Source: Halalkalicoccus jeotgali B3 (GTDB taxonomy: Archaea; Halobacteriota; Halobacteria; Halobacteriales; Halalkalicoccaceae). From it: a DNA stretch of 64,000 bases. Shown in pieces: positions 63,174 through 64,000 of this stretch. The stretch covers positions 2,213,769 to 2,277,768 of the forward strand of contig NC_014297.1 of NCBI RefSeq assembly GCF_000196895.1. Direction: 5' to 3'. Made by a program: the position numbers and the translations under genes. The number at the start of each line of letters is the position of its first letter. Position 1 is the first letter of the stretch. The notes beneath the pieces were generated by a model. The model was not told the origin of the DNA and did not search any database. It was given only the letters and a program-made list of their open reading frames with translations.

Positions 63174-64000
63174 TGCATGACACACACATCGGGGTCGACG
63201 TCGGCGGCACGTTTACCGACGTGGCGCTGTATACGGACGAGGACCTCACGACGGCGAAAGTACCGAGCACCGAGGACCAGAGCGTCGGCGTGATGGCCGG
63301 GATCGAGAAGGCCTGCGAGGAGGCGGGGATCGATCCCGACGAGATTGCGGCCTTCAGCCACGCGATGACCGTCTCGGTCAACGCCCTGCTCGAACGCGAC
63401 GGGGCGAAAACGGCGCTCGTGACCACCGAGGGCTTTCGGGACGTCCTGGAGATCGGCCGGCAGGCCCGGCCCGATCTCTACGACCTAGACGCCGAGAAAC
63501 CCGCGGCGCTCGTCCCCCGCAAACGGCGCTACGAGCTCGACGAACGCGCCACTCCCGAGGGGATCGAGCGGGCGATCGACGAGGGTGAGGTCCGCGAGCT
63601 CGCACGCGAACTCGACGGGGTCGAGAGCGTCGCGGTCTGTCTGCTGCACGCCTACGCACACGACGACAACGAGCGCCGCGTCGCCGAACTCCTGCGCGAG
63701 GCGCTCGACGTTCCCGTCTCGACCTCCAGTGAGGTGCTTGCCGAGTTCCGGGAGTTCGAGCGAAGCTCGACGACGGCGGTCGACGCCTACGTGACCCCCG
63801 CGATCAACTCCTACGTCGGGCGGCTCGCCGAACGCGCCGCGGAGGCGGGCGTTCCGGTCCCCCGGATCATGCAGTCGAACGGGGGAACCGCCGAGGCCGA
63901 CACCGTGCGGGAGCACGCGGTGACGACCGTGCTCTCGGGGCCGGCCGCGGGCGTCGTCGGCGCGGGAGCGACGGTCCCCGAAGAAGGGGGGTTGGTCACC
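63170..64000 (+). CDS. hyuA: Hydantoinase A / 5-oxoprolinase family protein, 5' part
   Basis: The frame is open from ATG 63170 (or ATG 63173) to the window edge, giving about 277 residues of a family of roughly 650-700. The N-terminus has the phosphate-loop motif HIGVDVGGTFTDVAL, then HAMTVSVNALLERDG and EGFRDVLEIGRQARPDLYDL. SEVLAEFREFERSSTTAVDAY and MQSNGGTAE are also present. These are the Hydant_A_N and early ATPase core motifs. Such enzymes open hydantoins or oxoproline using ATP. It overlaps the transporter gene stop. Confidence 0.9.
   Translation, partial: MMHDTHIGVDVGGTFTDVALYTDEDLTTAKVPSTEDQSVGVMAGIEKACEEAGIDPDEIAAFSHAMTVSVNALLERDGAKTALVTTEGFRDVLEIGRQARPDLYDLDAEKPAALVPRKRRYELDERATPEGIERAIDEGEVRELARELDGVESVAVCLLHAYAHDDNERRVAELLREALDVPVSTSSEVLAEFREFERSSTTAVDAYVTPAINSYVGRLAERAAEAGVPVPRIMQSNGGTAEADTVREHAVTTVLSGPAAGVVGAGATVPEEGGLVT

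Overview
The window is a gene-dense piece of a halophilic archaeal (haloarchaeal) chromosome. The grounds are a high GC content, strongly acidic proteins, Tat-type lipoprotein signals, archaeal informational genes (L44e, S27e, aIF2alpha, Nop10, PAN, family B DNA polymerase, Mre11-Rad50) and start sites placed about 25-35 nt after AT-rich TATA-like boxes, as in leaderless haloarchaeal transcripts. The genus cannot be fixed from the sequence alone. No rRNA, CRISPR array, complete insertion sequence or replication origin was seen.

Layout. 1-5302: end of an Mrp/Mnh-type cation/proton antiporter operon (mnhC end and three D-like subunits). 5480-6484: MaoC-like protein and hypoxanthine/guanine phosphoribosyltransferase. 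6753-13204: five-gene peptide-type ABC importer. 13254-17621: small conserved proteins, a DJ-1/PfpI protein, initiator tRNA-Met and methylglyoxal synthase. 17636-19480: haem-copper oxidase subunit I. 19675-21871: translation cluster (L44e, S27e, aIF2alpha, Nop10, PAC2). 21929-31360: J-domain protein, phosphoesterase, FAD oxidoreductase, threonine synthase, UPF0016 and LysE exporters, HD protein, AlaX, DEDD exonuclease and a polysaccharide deacetylase lipoprotein. 31403-36321: tRNA-Gln, DtxR-type regulator with a ferritin-like partner, and sufCBD. 36434-44636: DNA polymerase B, three small haloarchaeal genes, and a MarR-mre11-rad50 set. 44763-49130: PAN, cysE, a small AT-rich islet with a secreted protein, and a bactofilin-like protein. 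49196-54253: ferredoxin, etfBA/fixBA, a fused fixCX and an unknown gene. 54298-60882: acetyltransferase, LLM flavin monooxygenase, ATP-grasp protein, NhaC antiporter and YchF. 60924-64000: a small membrane protein, a remnant of an Nramp gene, a ribbon-helix-helix protein, a divergent Nramp-family transporter and the start of a hydantoinase A/oxoprolinase gene.

The most unusual parts are these. (1) The Nramp-hydantoinase locus at the right end has a transporter lacking the canonical metal ligands, next to the relic of a second copy. (2) The dtxR-type gene is preceded by a 19-codon leader ORF whose ribosome binding site lies in a hairpin. (3) The AT-rich islet at 46.6-47.7 kb encodes a Tat-type secreted protein without a standard start codon at the expected place, followed by a small membrane protein. 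(4) A two-hairpin element lies at 56.5 kb. Functions are assigned by reading motifs, and no database search was possible.
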